A stretch of DNA of 64,000 bases from Salvator merianae (lineage: Eukaryota > Chordata > Lepidosauria > Squamata > Teiidae): NCBI GenBank assembly GCA_003586115.2, contig QVOM02000073.1, positions 50,261,712 to 50,325,711 of the forward strand, written 5' to 3'. The notes below the pieces were generated by a model. The model did not search any database. It was not told where the DNA came from and saw only the letters and a list, made by a program, of their open reading frames with translations. This document shows, piece after piece, positions 22,835 through 35,303 of this stretch. How positions within the stretch are numbered: the stretch's first letter is position 1; every line of letters starts with the position of its first letter. The translations under genes and the position numbers were made by a program.

Positions 22835-24830
22835 CTGGTTTCCAAGCTTGGTTTTTGAGCTCCTATTTATATATAGAAAACACGGATAGAACTGCTGCAT
22901 CTGCTCCAATGCAAAAAGATTCCCAACAGCATCATTCAGGTCATAGAAATGGTTTGTAGATTTGTCAGATGTATTTCTGAATCTCAGCAAATGTATTTTG
23001 AAGCAAGAATTAGAAAGAAATGCCCTAGCACTCTTCTTAGAGTATACTTACAGTTACTATTAATTTACAGAAGTGACCATTAATTTAAAGACTGCATTCA
23101 GTAGAAGATTAATGTCTTTAAGTTCTGGATCAGGTTGTTCAGAAAATGAACAACTGAAGCTGAGAGAGGGAATTATGTAATACAATTAATATTGTATTTT
23201 ACCCAGACAACCATGTTGCAGATTACAAAATATTCTAGACCCAAAGACAATCCTATATCTATTAAAAGGTTATCTTCAGCTAGCATAGCAAACTGATTAG
23301 GTAGGAATTGGGGAGACACAATTATTCGGCGGCCTCAGGCAGCTGACAGGGGACTTAGGAATAAATGGGCCACCAGCAATAATGTCTTTCTGGATCTCCT
23401 GTTGAAAACTTTCTTCTGATAGCCCTTGTATACTCTCCAGCTTTTGAAAATGTGAAATAGAGTTACCTCCTTTATAGTAGACAGACAGACAGACGGACGG
23501 ACAAATAGAGTTCAAAGTGAGGCAGAAGACAGAAGGGAATATAACGTTCAACAACTATTTTGTAAAACAAATATACCCTATCAATCGACTCTGGAAAAAA
23601 CAACATATAATTTCCTCAGGAGTACATACAGAAATACACAATTTCAATTTTCCCTTTAGGAGAAGCTGTGCTTTGCACAGACACCCAGCCCCGCAGCAAA
23701 CCAAATCAGAGTAAAATAGTTTTGTTGGCTTATTTATTTACTATTTTAAAATGCAGAATGAGATCAAGACTATTTATAGGATGAAAGAAGTTTATTTATT
23801 GCACATATATCCCTTGTTTCAGCCAAAAACTCAAGGTTTATTCTTTTTTCCTTCCATTTCTTTATCACGGCAGCCCTGTGAAGCAGATTCTGCATGAAGC
23901 TCATGAGCCACCCAGACCAAAGCTGAATTTTTAAACATCGGGAAGAGGGACCAGTTCCTCTGGATCACTTGCAAAGGCCAGGTATAGAGAGGTGAGTATA
24001 GTGAGTTTTCATTTCTAACTCCCGTACTGTGTGTTTATTGGCATCAAATTACCCATCTTACAGACTTGAATAGTGAGGTAATGTCAGAGAAGATATTCTT
24101 TCCATAGAAGATCCCTCTTTTATGAATGTTCAGGATTTCCCCTCTTTCATTCTCCACTATGACCCATAAACAATAATGCTTTGTTTAATTCTGGAAACAT
24201 AATTAATTGTTATAGGCTTGTTTCCTGTTCAGAGCAATATCTTTACTAGAAGCTGGGATTAGTTCACATGTATCACAGCTTCATCTGTTTCATCTGGGGA
24301 CAAATCAGCATGAAAAAATGTTTGTGTGGAGGTTTCAGTTACTTGCATTCACTGAAATGCAGAGGCACCTCAGTAGGTCATACTGTTCTTGTGACTATAT
24401 TTCTATAGAGGAAGGGTTTCCTATTAGAATAGTGTCACCTCCTGCAGATGGGAAAAGACCCTTCAGGGGTTTGATGGGAAGTCTTGAGAGAGAAATATGC
24501 AGCTGTCAGGGACATATGAGATTTATAAAAGCATCATGCAGACATTGCCTCAGATATAGGGGCCCATTTAGACTTGCACGGTTTATGAAAACTTTGCAGA
24601 AACTGTGGTTTAATTCGTTGGACATTGGACAAAGGCTAAAATCACACCTAACACCTACACAATGTCATCTACTGTTTGCACAAACACCTTCAAGTTTGTG
24701 AGACATCTGTGCAAGCTGTTTGCTTAACAACACTTTTTATTTTTCTTTCCCCCCCAATACTTGACCTTATCACCCAAATTCTGATTTGATGTTGCCATTG
24801 CAGACAGAGACACAAACCCATATAACTGAG
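22835..24830. other. No recognised gene; short (ACAG/ACGG) tract at 23479-23503
   Basis: Unassigned, apart from a short GACA/GACG tandem tract at 23479-23503. The 127-codon frame at 24318-24701 has no recognised domain. Confidence 0.45.
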
Positions 24831-25243
24831 GCTGTATTCAGACAGGCCACCGAAAGTGGTGGTGCCCTACCTCCAACGTGGGGCACCTAAGACCCCACCT
24901 AAGGCCTGTTGCACCAGCCCATCATGGCTACATTTCCAGATCATACCACACACCATTTTATGGCTATATGTCTTGATGTACACCCCTAAACATAGCCAAA
25001 TGTCATCACACCACAAGTCATTTTGGCCATTTGCTTGGCAACTGAGCCCGTAAAAGGCATCAGAAGGGTGCCCAATCTGGCACAGCAGGGAGGGAACAGT
25101 ATCAAAGTGCTCAGAGAGTACCATATTCTGTACTCTCCCTTCCTGTGTTTTCCCACCTCTCTATGATGGAGGATGGACTATAGATGTACTCACTCATATG
25201 ACCCCACAGGTCACAAATGCCTAAGGCCATCTGATCATAGCCT
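24831..25243. mobile_element. Possible Harbinger-like MITE, GGCTGTATTCAGACAGGCC ends
   Basis: Left end 'aggctgtattcagacaggcc'; right end as complement 'aggctatgatcagatggcc'. About 413 bp with no transposase. The ends resemble those of 546-1286 (GGRTGTGTTCAGA). No target duplication seen, so moderate to low confidence. Confidence 0.45.
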
Positions 25244-27689
25244 ATGAATGAGTCTAGTATCTGGGCAACAAAGTGGCAGATTCATTCAACCATATGCACA
25301 AGCTCCTTCAAGGACAGACAAATATTTGCACTCTTGAGGTATTCCAGAGAAATGTTTTTGTATTTTATTAAGAGTCTAAATATTCTTTGAAATGGTGTTA
25401 ATATCATATATATTTTTCTATTATCATGCCACCCTACATCTGTGTTTGCTAAAGACAAACAAGAAAGGCACTGTTTGTTTCTGGTTTGGAACATAGGTGA
25501 CATTTCAGGTAGCTCAGGGTTTTTTTTTTCCTGTCTTGCCTGAAGCTGTTTTTCCTTAGCTATTGATATCCTAGTTGGCTTTCAAACTCACATGTGAATT
25601 TCCTAACCAGCTGTCACATGCTCGTTCTAATGATTCAAGAACAAGAATCTATTAATCTTACAAGCTTCGGCAACATACCTCATGTCTGGGAAGCAGTGGG
25701 GGAGATATTTGTTTAGTATGCATATAAAAACAAATTTGCAAAACTTACACTTCCCACATCAATATTTCAGCAGAAATGTTTACAGAAAAACATATTTTAG
25801 AGAAATGTATGCACACAAAAAATGTACTAGTGAAAAAAACATAGTATGCTTTATGTTAGGAAAAAAAGTTTGCAAAAATGTGTGTCCTGTTATGAAAAAA
25901 TGTTCATGAATGTATGCATGAGACCACTTGTTTAAAAAGATAATTGCTTTTTGAGCCTTGTTTTTTAACAGATTTTTTACGTGCCTGTATCTGTATGTGC
26001 TCGCATGTGCGTCCATATGTATGAACACATTGCTAGCTGAGGATAACCGCGGGAAATGGGACATGGAATTTTACAGAATTTTATGCCACATTCCAGTCAT
26101 TCCACAACAAATCTTTTACGCATCCCCAGGCTGTTTCCTGTGTTGACTATACTATATTTTAAGTTTGTATTTAACTGTGGCTGCTTTTGCTGGGGCAGTA
26201 AAAGAAGACCACCTGAGCCAGCTGCTGTTTCTTTTTGCAATGCAACTTATTAATTTGATTTTGTTATTGTTTTGTGTCCTTTATCTTGCATTGCATCTGT
26301 TAGTGTGTGCATTATTAAATATAATGTAGTTTATTGTACATTTTAAAATGTATATTTTTTCTTGTGTACCGAATCACATATTCTTGCTTTAATGATTATG
26401 ATATATCTGCTCTCTTGTAAAACAATTCGGGAATTTTTTTTAAAAGGTGTTACATAAAATGCAAATACAAATGCAAAGAAAGTTTCTCGTAGATTCAGCA
26501 GGTGCAAGGCTGAACTGAAGGTGTGAGCTGCCTGGCACAATTGTATAGTTCCAGAAGGCCATACGTTCAGCACCCTGGAGGTAATGTACTGGAAATATAT
26601 AAAGGCAGCCAGAGATCTAAAGGGCCAGCAATTAGTACTGGCTTTTGACCTGCTTGACTCTCTTATCTAGAGGGTCATCCCTGGAAGCAGTTGCTATTAA
26701 AGAGGTGGGGCAGGGACAGGAAGGAGCATGACCTTGTCCATTAATGCTGGCACATGACAGAAGATCAATGGAGGCTTCTGAATAGCTTCAGCTGTCAGCC
26801 AGCCTTGCTTGTTGATGTTACCATTGGGATGAAATCCTGGTGTAAAATTTTGGAGAAGGTGACTTGGATGAAGATACAGAAGCATGTCTGCTATGGTTTG
26901 CATTATATGTATCAGAACACATCACCCTGCTTTTAATTATAAAGTATTAATTGCTGGAATTAAGAGCATAAAAAATACTAAAGCTCTTTTGTTTTGTAAT
27001 AAATGTTTTATCAAAGGGAAAACTAAATGATTTTAAATACCACACTTATTTCCCTTCCTTGGTAACTTCTTGATTGTTGGTTCTTCCAGGAAAATTATTT
27101 TTTGCCTGTACTGAAGCTAGGCCGCTGAGCTCAAAGCTAACAAATCCAGGGTTATCTTATAAAAAATAAAAAGGAGTGATGGATTGATGGACAACTCTCA
27201 TATTTTCCAATGAATTGCTAAAATTTAGACTGCAGTGCAAGCCAAGGAACCAGAAAAAGGGTAAAATTATAAATGCTTCTTGATTGGGTCAGATGGATTT
27301 TAACTCCATATATTCCATAAATTTTCTCTTTTAAGTTAATCGTATTAATAAGTATATCCTTGCTATATTCAAAATCTCTACTCATTTATAATTCATCATG
27401 ATTTGGGTCAAGGCCAAGCTATTCATAAGGTCCAGTTACATCTAGGTTTTGATTCACCTTTGATCCAGCTTTACAATTAGAGGACACATCAGCTAAGTGA
27501 CTAGCCATTTTTCTTCTGTATTATCTAATCCAAAGGCAGATTGTCTGAGTTAAATAATGCAGGAGGAAAACTACTCAGCACTTTGCTGATGTGTTCTCTT
27601 CCTCTAAAGATGAACTGAAGGTGAAGGTTCTCATATATATGGCCTTCCTTTTAAAGCAACAGGTGAGCAAGGGAAGTATTTGCACAACT
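25244..27689. other. No recognised feature
   Basis: About 2.4 kb unassigned. 25.75-25.92 kb is A-rich with loosely periodic 'gaaaaaaac.t' words, giving Lys/Phe-rich frames; not a gene. Confidence 0.45.
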
Positions 27690-28330
27690 TCAGTTAGCAC
27701 AACAGCTCCATCCTAACCTTGACCAACAGGTTGTGGCCTCATTGACTTTCAGGTCTCTGTTGTCACAGATTTATACTATTGCAACATGTAGGGCTACCTT
27801 TGAAGATGACTCAGAACCCTCAACTGGTCCAAAATGCAGCAGCTCATTTACTAACTGACCATTGGAAGGAAGTATGTTAGGGTGGCTCCCCTGTTCCGGT
27901 CACTGCATTAATTGCCTGTTTGTTTCCAGGTCCAATTCAAATTGGTGATCTTGACCTATAAAGCCCTACAGGGTTTGACTCTTCAATATGTCCAAGCTTG
28001 TACCCATCCCAATCAGTACCCATCCTGTACACTCCACTCGTTCTTTAGACCTTAAAATATTTGACCCTGGTTTGATATCTGGAATGAGGGCTGGGAACAG
28101 AACATTTTTGGTTGCTGCCCCTGCCCCCTGGATCTTTCTGTCAATTGAATTCTGAGTGACTCCTTCACTGAAGTCTTTTTAAAAACTGGCCCTTTCTGAA
28201 CTAGGCCTTATTTGGATTATATCCTAGAATAGGGACCTGCCATCCACATGGGCCACTGTTAAAAACACACTTCTTCACCTGTACATTTGAAATTGTTCAA
28301 TTGGGTAACCATTATTAGACGGGTAACCAA
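27690..28330 (+). mobile_element. L2 LINE ORF2 C-terminal fragment
   Basis: The decayed plus frame reads 'DFYYCNM' (near 27770), then 'NPQLVQNAAARLL' (near 27815-27850) and 'HXLPVCFQVQFKLVILTYKA' (27905-27965), the conserved order of L2-type LINE ORF2 downstream of the RT palm. Its 3' part 'aaactg...ttaaaaacacac' is interrupted by a 67-bp MITE. Confidence 0.75.
28188..28254. mobile_element. 67-bp remnant of the GGCCCTTTCTGCAC MITE inside L2
   Basis: Starts GGCCCTTTCTGAAC and ends ATGGGCC, with 'tatatcctagaatagggacc' between. ACT flanks both ends (28185-28187, 28255-28257). An alternative reading is an 8-bp duplication 'ttaaaaac' with three extra bases. Most of the right half of the family consensus is missing, so it may have transposed as a deletion derivative. 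Confidence 0.65.
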
Positions 28331-29038
28331 ATTAGATGTAGCTGATCTTTAAGAGAAGATCCATTGAAGTCACAATTGACTTGAGTCCCATTGAATTCAG
28401 CTAGCCAGCTCAGACACATAATATCTAAGGCTACATGGACACAACTACCCTCTCAAGATGCCTTGAACAAATCTTTGTTCAGAGTCACTGCTGCCTGGGC
28501 ATGATTTTCAAGGAAGACCATTTGCATGGCCACCTCTGAATCGTCTTGAGAGCTGCCAGTGCTTGCATGATGGAGGGACTCTTGGCTCTCTGTGATAGCT
28601 GGCCAGCAGATGCCAGCAGTCCTTTCAATTTAGCTTGCAGCATCTAAATGGCTACTTTGAACTAAATCAAGGGACAGAGTTATTTCAGAGAGGGAAATCA
28701 ATGTTCTGAAGTCAGGGAACTCTTTTTCCTCCTCGGGTCAGTTTCAAGGGTTGAGGAACCATATAAATGCCCCACCTTGGGTTCAATACCCTACAACCCC
28801 AGGTGCAACTCAGGCTAACATCTGAATAGGGCAAAGGTCTGGATCCAACTCAAGCTCATTTTGTTATTCCCTCATGTTCAAGTTGACACTCAATCAGATT
28901 GTTTCTTACTCACTGGTTGCCAAGACACCTTGCCAAGACACCCAGATAATTAAAGTTTATATTTCATTCCAATATTTCTCAGGGGATTTTACTGGTATAA
29001 AACTAACTCTTGAAAATAAAACTAAACAGATAGACCAG
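28331..29038. other. No recognised feature
   Basis: Unassigned. Confidence 0.4.
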
Positions 29039-29045
29039 AAAGAAA

Positions 29046-29097
<52 letters not shown>

Positions 29098-29099
29098 AA
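29039..29099. repeat. (GAAA)n microsatellite
   Basis: About fifteen GAAA/AAAG units; it produces a 'KERK' repeat frame on plus and a 'FLSF' frame on minus. Confidence 0.95.
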
Positions 29100-30029
29100 T
29101 TTCATTTTCAGTGAAACAACATTTATTGCCCCATTTTCCTTTACCTTTCATTAGAAGCAAATCCGCACCCCCTTACTTAAAAAGAAACACACAAAGTTAT
29201 AAATAATACTTGATTCAAGCCATTAAGAGTCATCATGAAAAGCACTGCATACAACTACCACATCTGGAATAATAGTCAACATATTTTAGAGGCAGACTTC
29301 ATTTTTCTCACACATGACTCTAAATCATGAGGGTTTCATGTGCCAAAAATAACACAGGAGGTTATGACTATGGAAGGACATGAACCTATAATGAGGTTCA
29401 ATAAAGCACTAATCTTATTGGGTAACACAATCTGTTTTGCTTTTGCTTTAGGTTTTTAAAGTAATGTTTAGAATTTTGTTTATGTTAGTTATGGGTAGTA
29501 CTAGGGTATCTTTCTTTTACTTTGCTTGTATGCAGATCAGTGAGTCTTATTTCCAGCAGAATTCCTCACTGTTTAAAGGATAATAACAACAACAACAACA
29601 ACAATAATAATAATAATAATAAATAAAAAATCAAGAGAGGAACACTGAGAAAGGGAGATCTGAAATTTGGAATGCAATTCTGTATTTTTGGCTGAAATGA
29701 ATACTTAGGAAATTTGATCTGCAAATAAAGAAGCTGGCACAGAAGCTGAGATCTACTGAATCACCTAGGCTGTATTCCACTATATTTGGGTATTCTGGAA
29801 TAAAACATGGATATTCCTGAAGATTATTCTGGAATATCCAAATATAGCAAAATAAGTAATGTCTGGTTGCAACCCTACATATAAGGTTGAGTGAATGCTT
29901 TAAATTAGAAACAAAGATTGGTCTGTTTCTTTGTTCTTCACAGTACACAGTATCTGGATCACACGGGTGTTTTCTGAAGGCCAGGAATGGGTGCCCTGTC
30001 TGCCGTGCCCTGCTTTACCCTGGGATACT
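29100..30029. other. Unassigned, with (AAC)n(AAT)n at 29581-29631
   Basis: Contains a compound (AAC)n/(AAT)n tract, probably the tail of an older retroposon whose body I cannot identify. Confidence 0.5.
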
Positions 30030-30735
30030 TAAGGTGAGTGGAGAAATGGGGTTTGTGACTCCATGAACCACAGCATGCCCTTGTCTCCCAAGCTCATCCT
30101 CTGCTGATGCCATCTCTTTTTGCCTTCCATCTTTCCTAGTACCAGGATCTTTTCTAGCAAACTCTGTCCTCTCATTATTTGGCCAAAGTACTTGAGTTTC
30201 TGCTTCAGTATTTGTCCTTTCAGTGAGCAGTCAGGGTTGATTTCCTTTAGTACTGAATGACTTGATCTTCTTGCAATCCAAGGGATTCTTAGAAGTTTAT
30301 TCCAGCATCACAGTTCAGGCATTTATTCTTCAGCACTCAACATTCCTGAAGGTTCAACTTTCACAGCCATATATTACTATTGGGAAGACCATAGTAGTAA
30401 AAATTTATATGTACTCTGCATATAAATTAAATAAATCGGGTGACAATATGCAGCCTTGTCATGCTCTTTTTCTTATCTTGAACCAATCAGTTGTTCCATA
30501 TTGGGAGCTAATTGTTGCTTCTTGACCCTTGAGAGGTAGATAAGGTGGTTCGTACTCCCATCTCTTTAGGAACTTGCCAAAATTTGTTGTGATCCACATA
30601 GTCAAAGGCTTTAGTGTAGTCAATGAAGCAGAAGTAGATGTTTTTCTGAAACTTCCTCACTTTCGCCATAATCCAGCCAATATTGGTGATTTGATCTCTA
30701 CTTCCTCTGTCTCTTTGAAAACCAGCATATCCAAA
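30030..30735 (-). mobile_element. BovB (RTE clade) LINE, 3' portion, reverse
   Basis: The minus strand carries the end of the RTE/BovB reverse transcriptase. A frame reads 'YVDFCFIDYTKAFDYVDHNK' (30.6-30.64 kb), followed by 'FLKRWEYEPPY' and 'ATISSQYGTTDWFKIRKRA' (about 30.45-30.55 kb). Downstream, 'gttcaggcatttattcttc' (30.31 kb) and the 'ttatttggccaaagtacttg' block (30.18 kb) are in the BovB order. It is decayed with frameshifts. BovB is abundant in squamates and known for horizontal transfer among vertebrates. Confidence 0.85.
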
Positions 30736-32029
30736 TCTATAGGAAAATACAAGTATTATTTCAAATTATTTCAGTTTTGTTTGACACTGAACAAATTCAT
30801 CTTAATATACTCTAGTAAACAATATACAAACTTAAATTGCCTTCCAGATAAGATAAGAAACCTTCAAGATAAGTTAAGCATGTGTTTTATGCTGTGATGC
30901 CTATTTGCAACTGTATACAAATTATTTACAAGGTGTATGGCAATATTTTAGAAACATAAATTAGTGTATTCTTCTGTGTTTAGGTGCTACTAAAAATCAG
31001 ATTTAAAATAATTTAAAATAATAGCTGTGTGTTTGCATGGATTCCAGTACACGAATGTGTGGATTTTGCTGAGAAAACATTTAAAAATTCCTGCTGTGTG
31101 ATAAGGGGAGGGAATGACTGCCTTTATTTGAAAAACAAAACAACAAAATGAGACCATATGAACAAGAGGAAGGTTTGTTCTGGTATTATAGCACTGAATT
31201 GGCAAATGGAGGTCAGGGAGAAAGGTTCAGGGAAGGGAAGTAACAGCAAAATGTGAACTGAAGGAAAAGACAAAAGTGAAAAAAAAACGATGTACAAATA
31301 AAAGTCTACTGGTTGTAAATGCAAATGCAAAAAAGGGAGCCTTATTTTACTGTGAGATATTAGCAAACAGTACTAGGAATTATTTGTTACAATGCAGTTG
31401 AACTCTGGAGAAGCAGAGCTTCACATAGGTGGGCAGGCTGCCTTTCACAGACTGCTTTGTAATCAAAGGGAGAGAGGGGAGAGAAGTTGCTGAGCAAGCC
31501 TATACAGGCAGAGGAACTGAGACAGGCTGCTTTTAAGCTGTTGATTCCTGAGGATTTTAAAGGTTGAAGAGGAAATTTCTTGTCTTCTAAGGGGGAGATT
31601 TGAGAGCCCTGTTCTGTGAACTTCATTTCTTTTCTCTATCAATCTCTTGTAGAGTTTTCCTTTTCTGCACTTGTCCATACCATCATTCATAGGCCTAAAT
31701 ACAAGGACACTGAATCTTGCTTTTATTGATAGAAGATTGGACCAAAGTGTATTGTTATGTATCCTTCCTTTCATTATAAATCCTGAGATGGCTTACAACA
31801 ACAACAAATAAATAAATAAAATTAGTTTGTTAAGACGACATATAAAAGCAATAATGCTTCTTTAGAAAATGATGAGTCCATTAATAATCAGCAAACCCCT
31901 GGCTACAGAAATTTCTTCAGAGTTGGCATTCACTGTATTTCAAGGGGATCACTATTCCTCAGACAGGAAACATAGTGGAAAGGGTTGACCTTCTCTAGTT
32001 TAACTTGGGCATGTAATAATGCCCTGTTG
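30736..32029. other. No recognised feature
   Basis: Unassigned. 31780-31822 ('gatggcttacaac' plus (AAC)n(AAAT)n) looks like the tail of an old LINE. Confidence 0.45.
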
Positions 32030-32835
32030 AATCATATTAGCATCCTGTTCTCACAGTGGCCAGCCAATTGCAAACAGAACTGAGTGAGCAGGGGAAGACT
32101 GCAACAACTTGCTTTTCTCACAGTCTCCCAGAAGGTATACAATCTCCGATACAAGTAGTAATATGTCTTAGGTAGTGACACAGCTATCAAAACTAGCAGT
32201 CATTAATGACACTGTTTTAATGAAGTTGTCAATACCCAAGCTGGATGTTAACAACTTGGCAGCAAATTCAATAAGTTAATCATGCTTTGTGAGAAAATAA
32301 TTCCTCTGTCTGTCCTGATTCTTCCATGTTTCACCTTCATTGGATGATCTTTGCTTCTATTTTCCCCTTATCTATTTTATCCTGATCGTGCACACCACTT
32401 TCATGTCCCCTCTTACTCAACTCTCTTCTAAAATAAAAAGCCCCACATCACCTTTCTTCATATGAGTGCTCCTTGATTTTAATCAACATTTTGAAATTAT
32501 TTAACTCCATAGTATCTTATTTGACAGATGGTGCCAAACTCCTTATGCAAAATTTCAGGTACAGGTGCATCATTGTTTTGTTTAAGGGCACTAAAATATT
32601 TGCAATTTTATTTTCAGCACAATTTCTCTTTGTCCTTTATGTGCTGTTGACCTGTTTATGACTGACACACACTGAATCAGCATGTTTTTTTTAACTATCT
32701 ATCACTGTGCTAAGGTTTTTCTCCTGCTTGGCCACAGTCAGTTCACATTCCAATAGCTTACATTTGTAGTATATATTTATTTATTTTGACATCATTTTAC
32801 ATCCTTGCATCTGCCATGTTTATAATAAGACTGTA
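32030..32835 (-). mobile_element. CR1 LINE 3'-UTR and ORF2 fragment, reverse
   Basis: In complement order: 3'-UTR 'agcatcctgttctcacagtg', then 'ttcattggatgatctttg', 'atgtcccctcttactcaac', 'gtgctccttgattttaatc' and 'cctgcttggccacagtcag'. Same arrangement as the copies at 345-1500 and 7640-8150. Strongly decayed. Confidence 0.7.
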
Positions 32836-34131
32836 GAAGAGAATTATGAAACCCATAGACTATCCACAAAGAATAAAAAAGGTGCCAGCTAATCCAATAA
32901 TCAATAACTGAACTTTATAAGACTCACATAAAGTATAAAACAAATGCACAAATAAAAAATTATAAAACTATGTATACAAATACAAAAAAATAGAAACTTT
33001 TCAACAAAGTTTTCCTAAGCTTCTCTAGACTATTATGTACATCACCACAGGAATTTCAAAGGCCTATTTTGTGGTATAAGCACTAATAAAAACAAATTAC
33101 AACAAGGTACATAAATAATCTCCCCTTGGTGGTAGGATAAGATTATAGGATTCTTGCATTGAATTCTATAAGAGACCAAAGGGGTTTCACAAGAGACCAA
33201 ATGTATTTAGACCCTCAGAAGCAGGTCTTCCCCAGTTATCACTACTGCCCAAGGTGTGGTACACATATATGAAATAATTACAATACCATTCATATTTCTT
33301 TTTTGTTCATTGAATTTTTTTATTGCGAAAGTAGAATGTAGAAAGCGCTGTACAATTCTGAAGATTAAACATGCATCATACACATCATATCGCTAACTAT
33401 AAATATCATAACAACAATAACAGTAGGCAGAGCAGTTAAACCTCTAGTCCAACTTTCTGTATGAACCATACAATAAATAAGACTGAAAAAAATCTTTGAA
33501 GGTCAGTTTGGTGGCAGAGCATAGCTCACTTTATATAATTGTATGATTTAACCCAATCAAATAGAGGGTGATAGGAGGGAATTGTTGTATCAGAACTCTG
33601 ATTAATTCTAGACAGCAATAGTATTGTTACTTACAAGCTAATCCCAGCATCCTTTTCACTTGCAGAGAAATACCCTCAGCCAAAACAATTCCCCATAATC
33701 TGTTATACCAAACCAGAATCCTAGTAATTACTATAATTGCTTACAGTCCAAGAAATCCCCAATGTACAAATCAACTCCCACATAAATCCTAAAATATACT
33801 CTAGTCAATATCTGAAAATATAAAAGCAAATGATAATTCCGGAGGGACTTTCCTCCAGAATGTCACTATCTGCTGTGATATTCTGCCGAACTCTGGAGCT
33901 GGCCCAAGTTAAAAAAAAAGTAAAATTTTAAAAATACCCTCAGAAATGCAAAATCTGATATGGAATGTATAAATGAAAATAAAACTTATAAGTACCATCT
34001 CTAAGCATTAGCCTCTAGTTTGTCTTCAAATTAAAATTGCAGTATATAGAGAAAAACTTTGCACTCTCATTAGTACAAAGAATAACAATCCTGAAAAGAA
34101 CTATGGCACCAATAATCAATGGGGAGAAAAT
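32836..34131. other. No recognised feature
   Basis: About 1.3 kb of AT-rich sequence with many A tracts. It may include an old retroposon tail, but nothing can be named. Confidence 0.45.
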
Positions 34132-34672
34132 GGGAGTTTTTACACTTTCCACCTTAGCATGGGATAATTATCCCATGCAAAGGTAGAATAGACCCCAACG
34201 TGCAGACACTGTCTGCACTAAGGGGCCTATAAACTTACCTGAAGCTGACTACTGGTGTTCACATGATCCTTGCCATGAATGATCCTTGCCATGGCAGCGG
34301 CCAGCAAACATCCAGCTGCTGCCATGGAGACTGGCAGCAGTGCCACGCACATGTGCATGCATGTGCAGTGGGGCCTGCCCCATCGCGCAGGTCCGAGTGG
34401 GCTTGCACGATACCCCAATCAGGCTTGTTATGCCCCGATTGGGCCTGCAATGCTGGATGGGACCACACTGTGCCCCATCTGGCATTCTGGTGCCCAATCA
34501 GGCACATGCCTATTGGTTGCCATGGCAGTAGCTGGCAAGTACTGGGCCGCTGCCATGGTGACTGGGAGGTCTGTGTAGTGCCATTCGTGGTAGTGCCACC
34601 AGGCCTACACGATCAGACCGCGTGGTGCCCCGATTGGCTTGATACGTGCTAGGCCAAAGTGCAAACAGGCCC
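34132..34672. mobile_element. MITE, GGGCC-TGTTTGCACTT family, with perfect 22-bp subterminal palindrome
   Basis: 541 bp. Left end GGGAGTTTTTACACTT, right end complement GGGCCTGTTTGCACTT. The subterminal palindrome at 34157-34178 is perfect. Flanks AAT and ATT (34129-34131, 34673-34675) match at two of three bases. The interior has 'gccatgg' repeats and 'gtgcatgcatgtgcag', shared with 9450-9801. Three overlapping frames of 80-130 codons are due to GC-rich composition. Confidence 0.8.
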
Positions 34673-34721
34673 ATTGTGAGAGATGGCAAGCTGGATAACA
34701 CACTATGAATTGTATCAACTA

Positions 34722-34742
34722 AAATAAAATAAAATAAAATAA
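34722..34742. repeat. (AAAAT)n microsatellite
   Basis: Four AAAAT units between two MITEs. Confidence 0.85.
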
Positions 34743-34768
34743 TCCAATTGGCATCCTCAATCAGACCG

Positions 34769-34900
34769 TGGGCCTTTCTGCACCTGTTCTTGTTCTGGAT
34801 TATATCCAGAAAATGGACCAGCCATCCACATTCTGGTGCATGTTACAGTGGTTCTGTTCCAGGATATAATCTGGAATAAATCCCAGTACAGAAATTACCC
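34769..34900. mobile_element. MITE, GGCCCTTTCTGCAC family
   Basis: Starts 'gggcctttctgcacctg', ends 'cccagtacagaaattaccc', with internal 'gattatatccag' opposite 'ccaggatataatctgga'. About 130 bp, non-coding. Confidence 0.75.
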
Positions 34901-35303
34901 TTGAGGGGGAAAGGTTTTGTACTGGAAAAAATGGCAGGAAACGGGAGTGAGAGGCAAGGAATTATAGGTGGCCAGGTTACATCCAAGTTCAGTTCAAGTA
35001 TATATACTATGGATAATTGCTGCCAATATGAGAATAGGTCAATGCCTAGCATACTGAACTGGTTGCTTGAAGCCTTTTGTTACACATTTTCCAAGAACTT
35101 TTGAAGTTTCAAGTACATAATATTTGCTGCATTTGTAAATATGTTCAAAGAATTCTAAACAGCTGATGCAAATGGACTTTCTTTTGTGTTTGGAGACTTC
35201 ACTTAAAACAAACGAACAAACATGGGAGAGAGCTTCCTTTCACTGCTGGTTTATTTGTTTCCATGATTTAGCCATAGTGGAAATTACTTGGTCGTGTGTG
35301 GAC
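34901..35303. other. No recognised feature
   Basis: Unassigned; ends at the target duplication of the next element. Confidence 0.4.

Noticed and set aside
24318..24701. 127-codon plus-strand frame.
   Set aside because: No domain recognised; ordinary for AT-moderate non-coding DNA.
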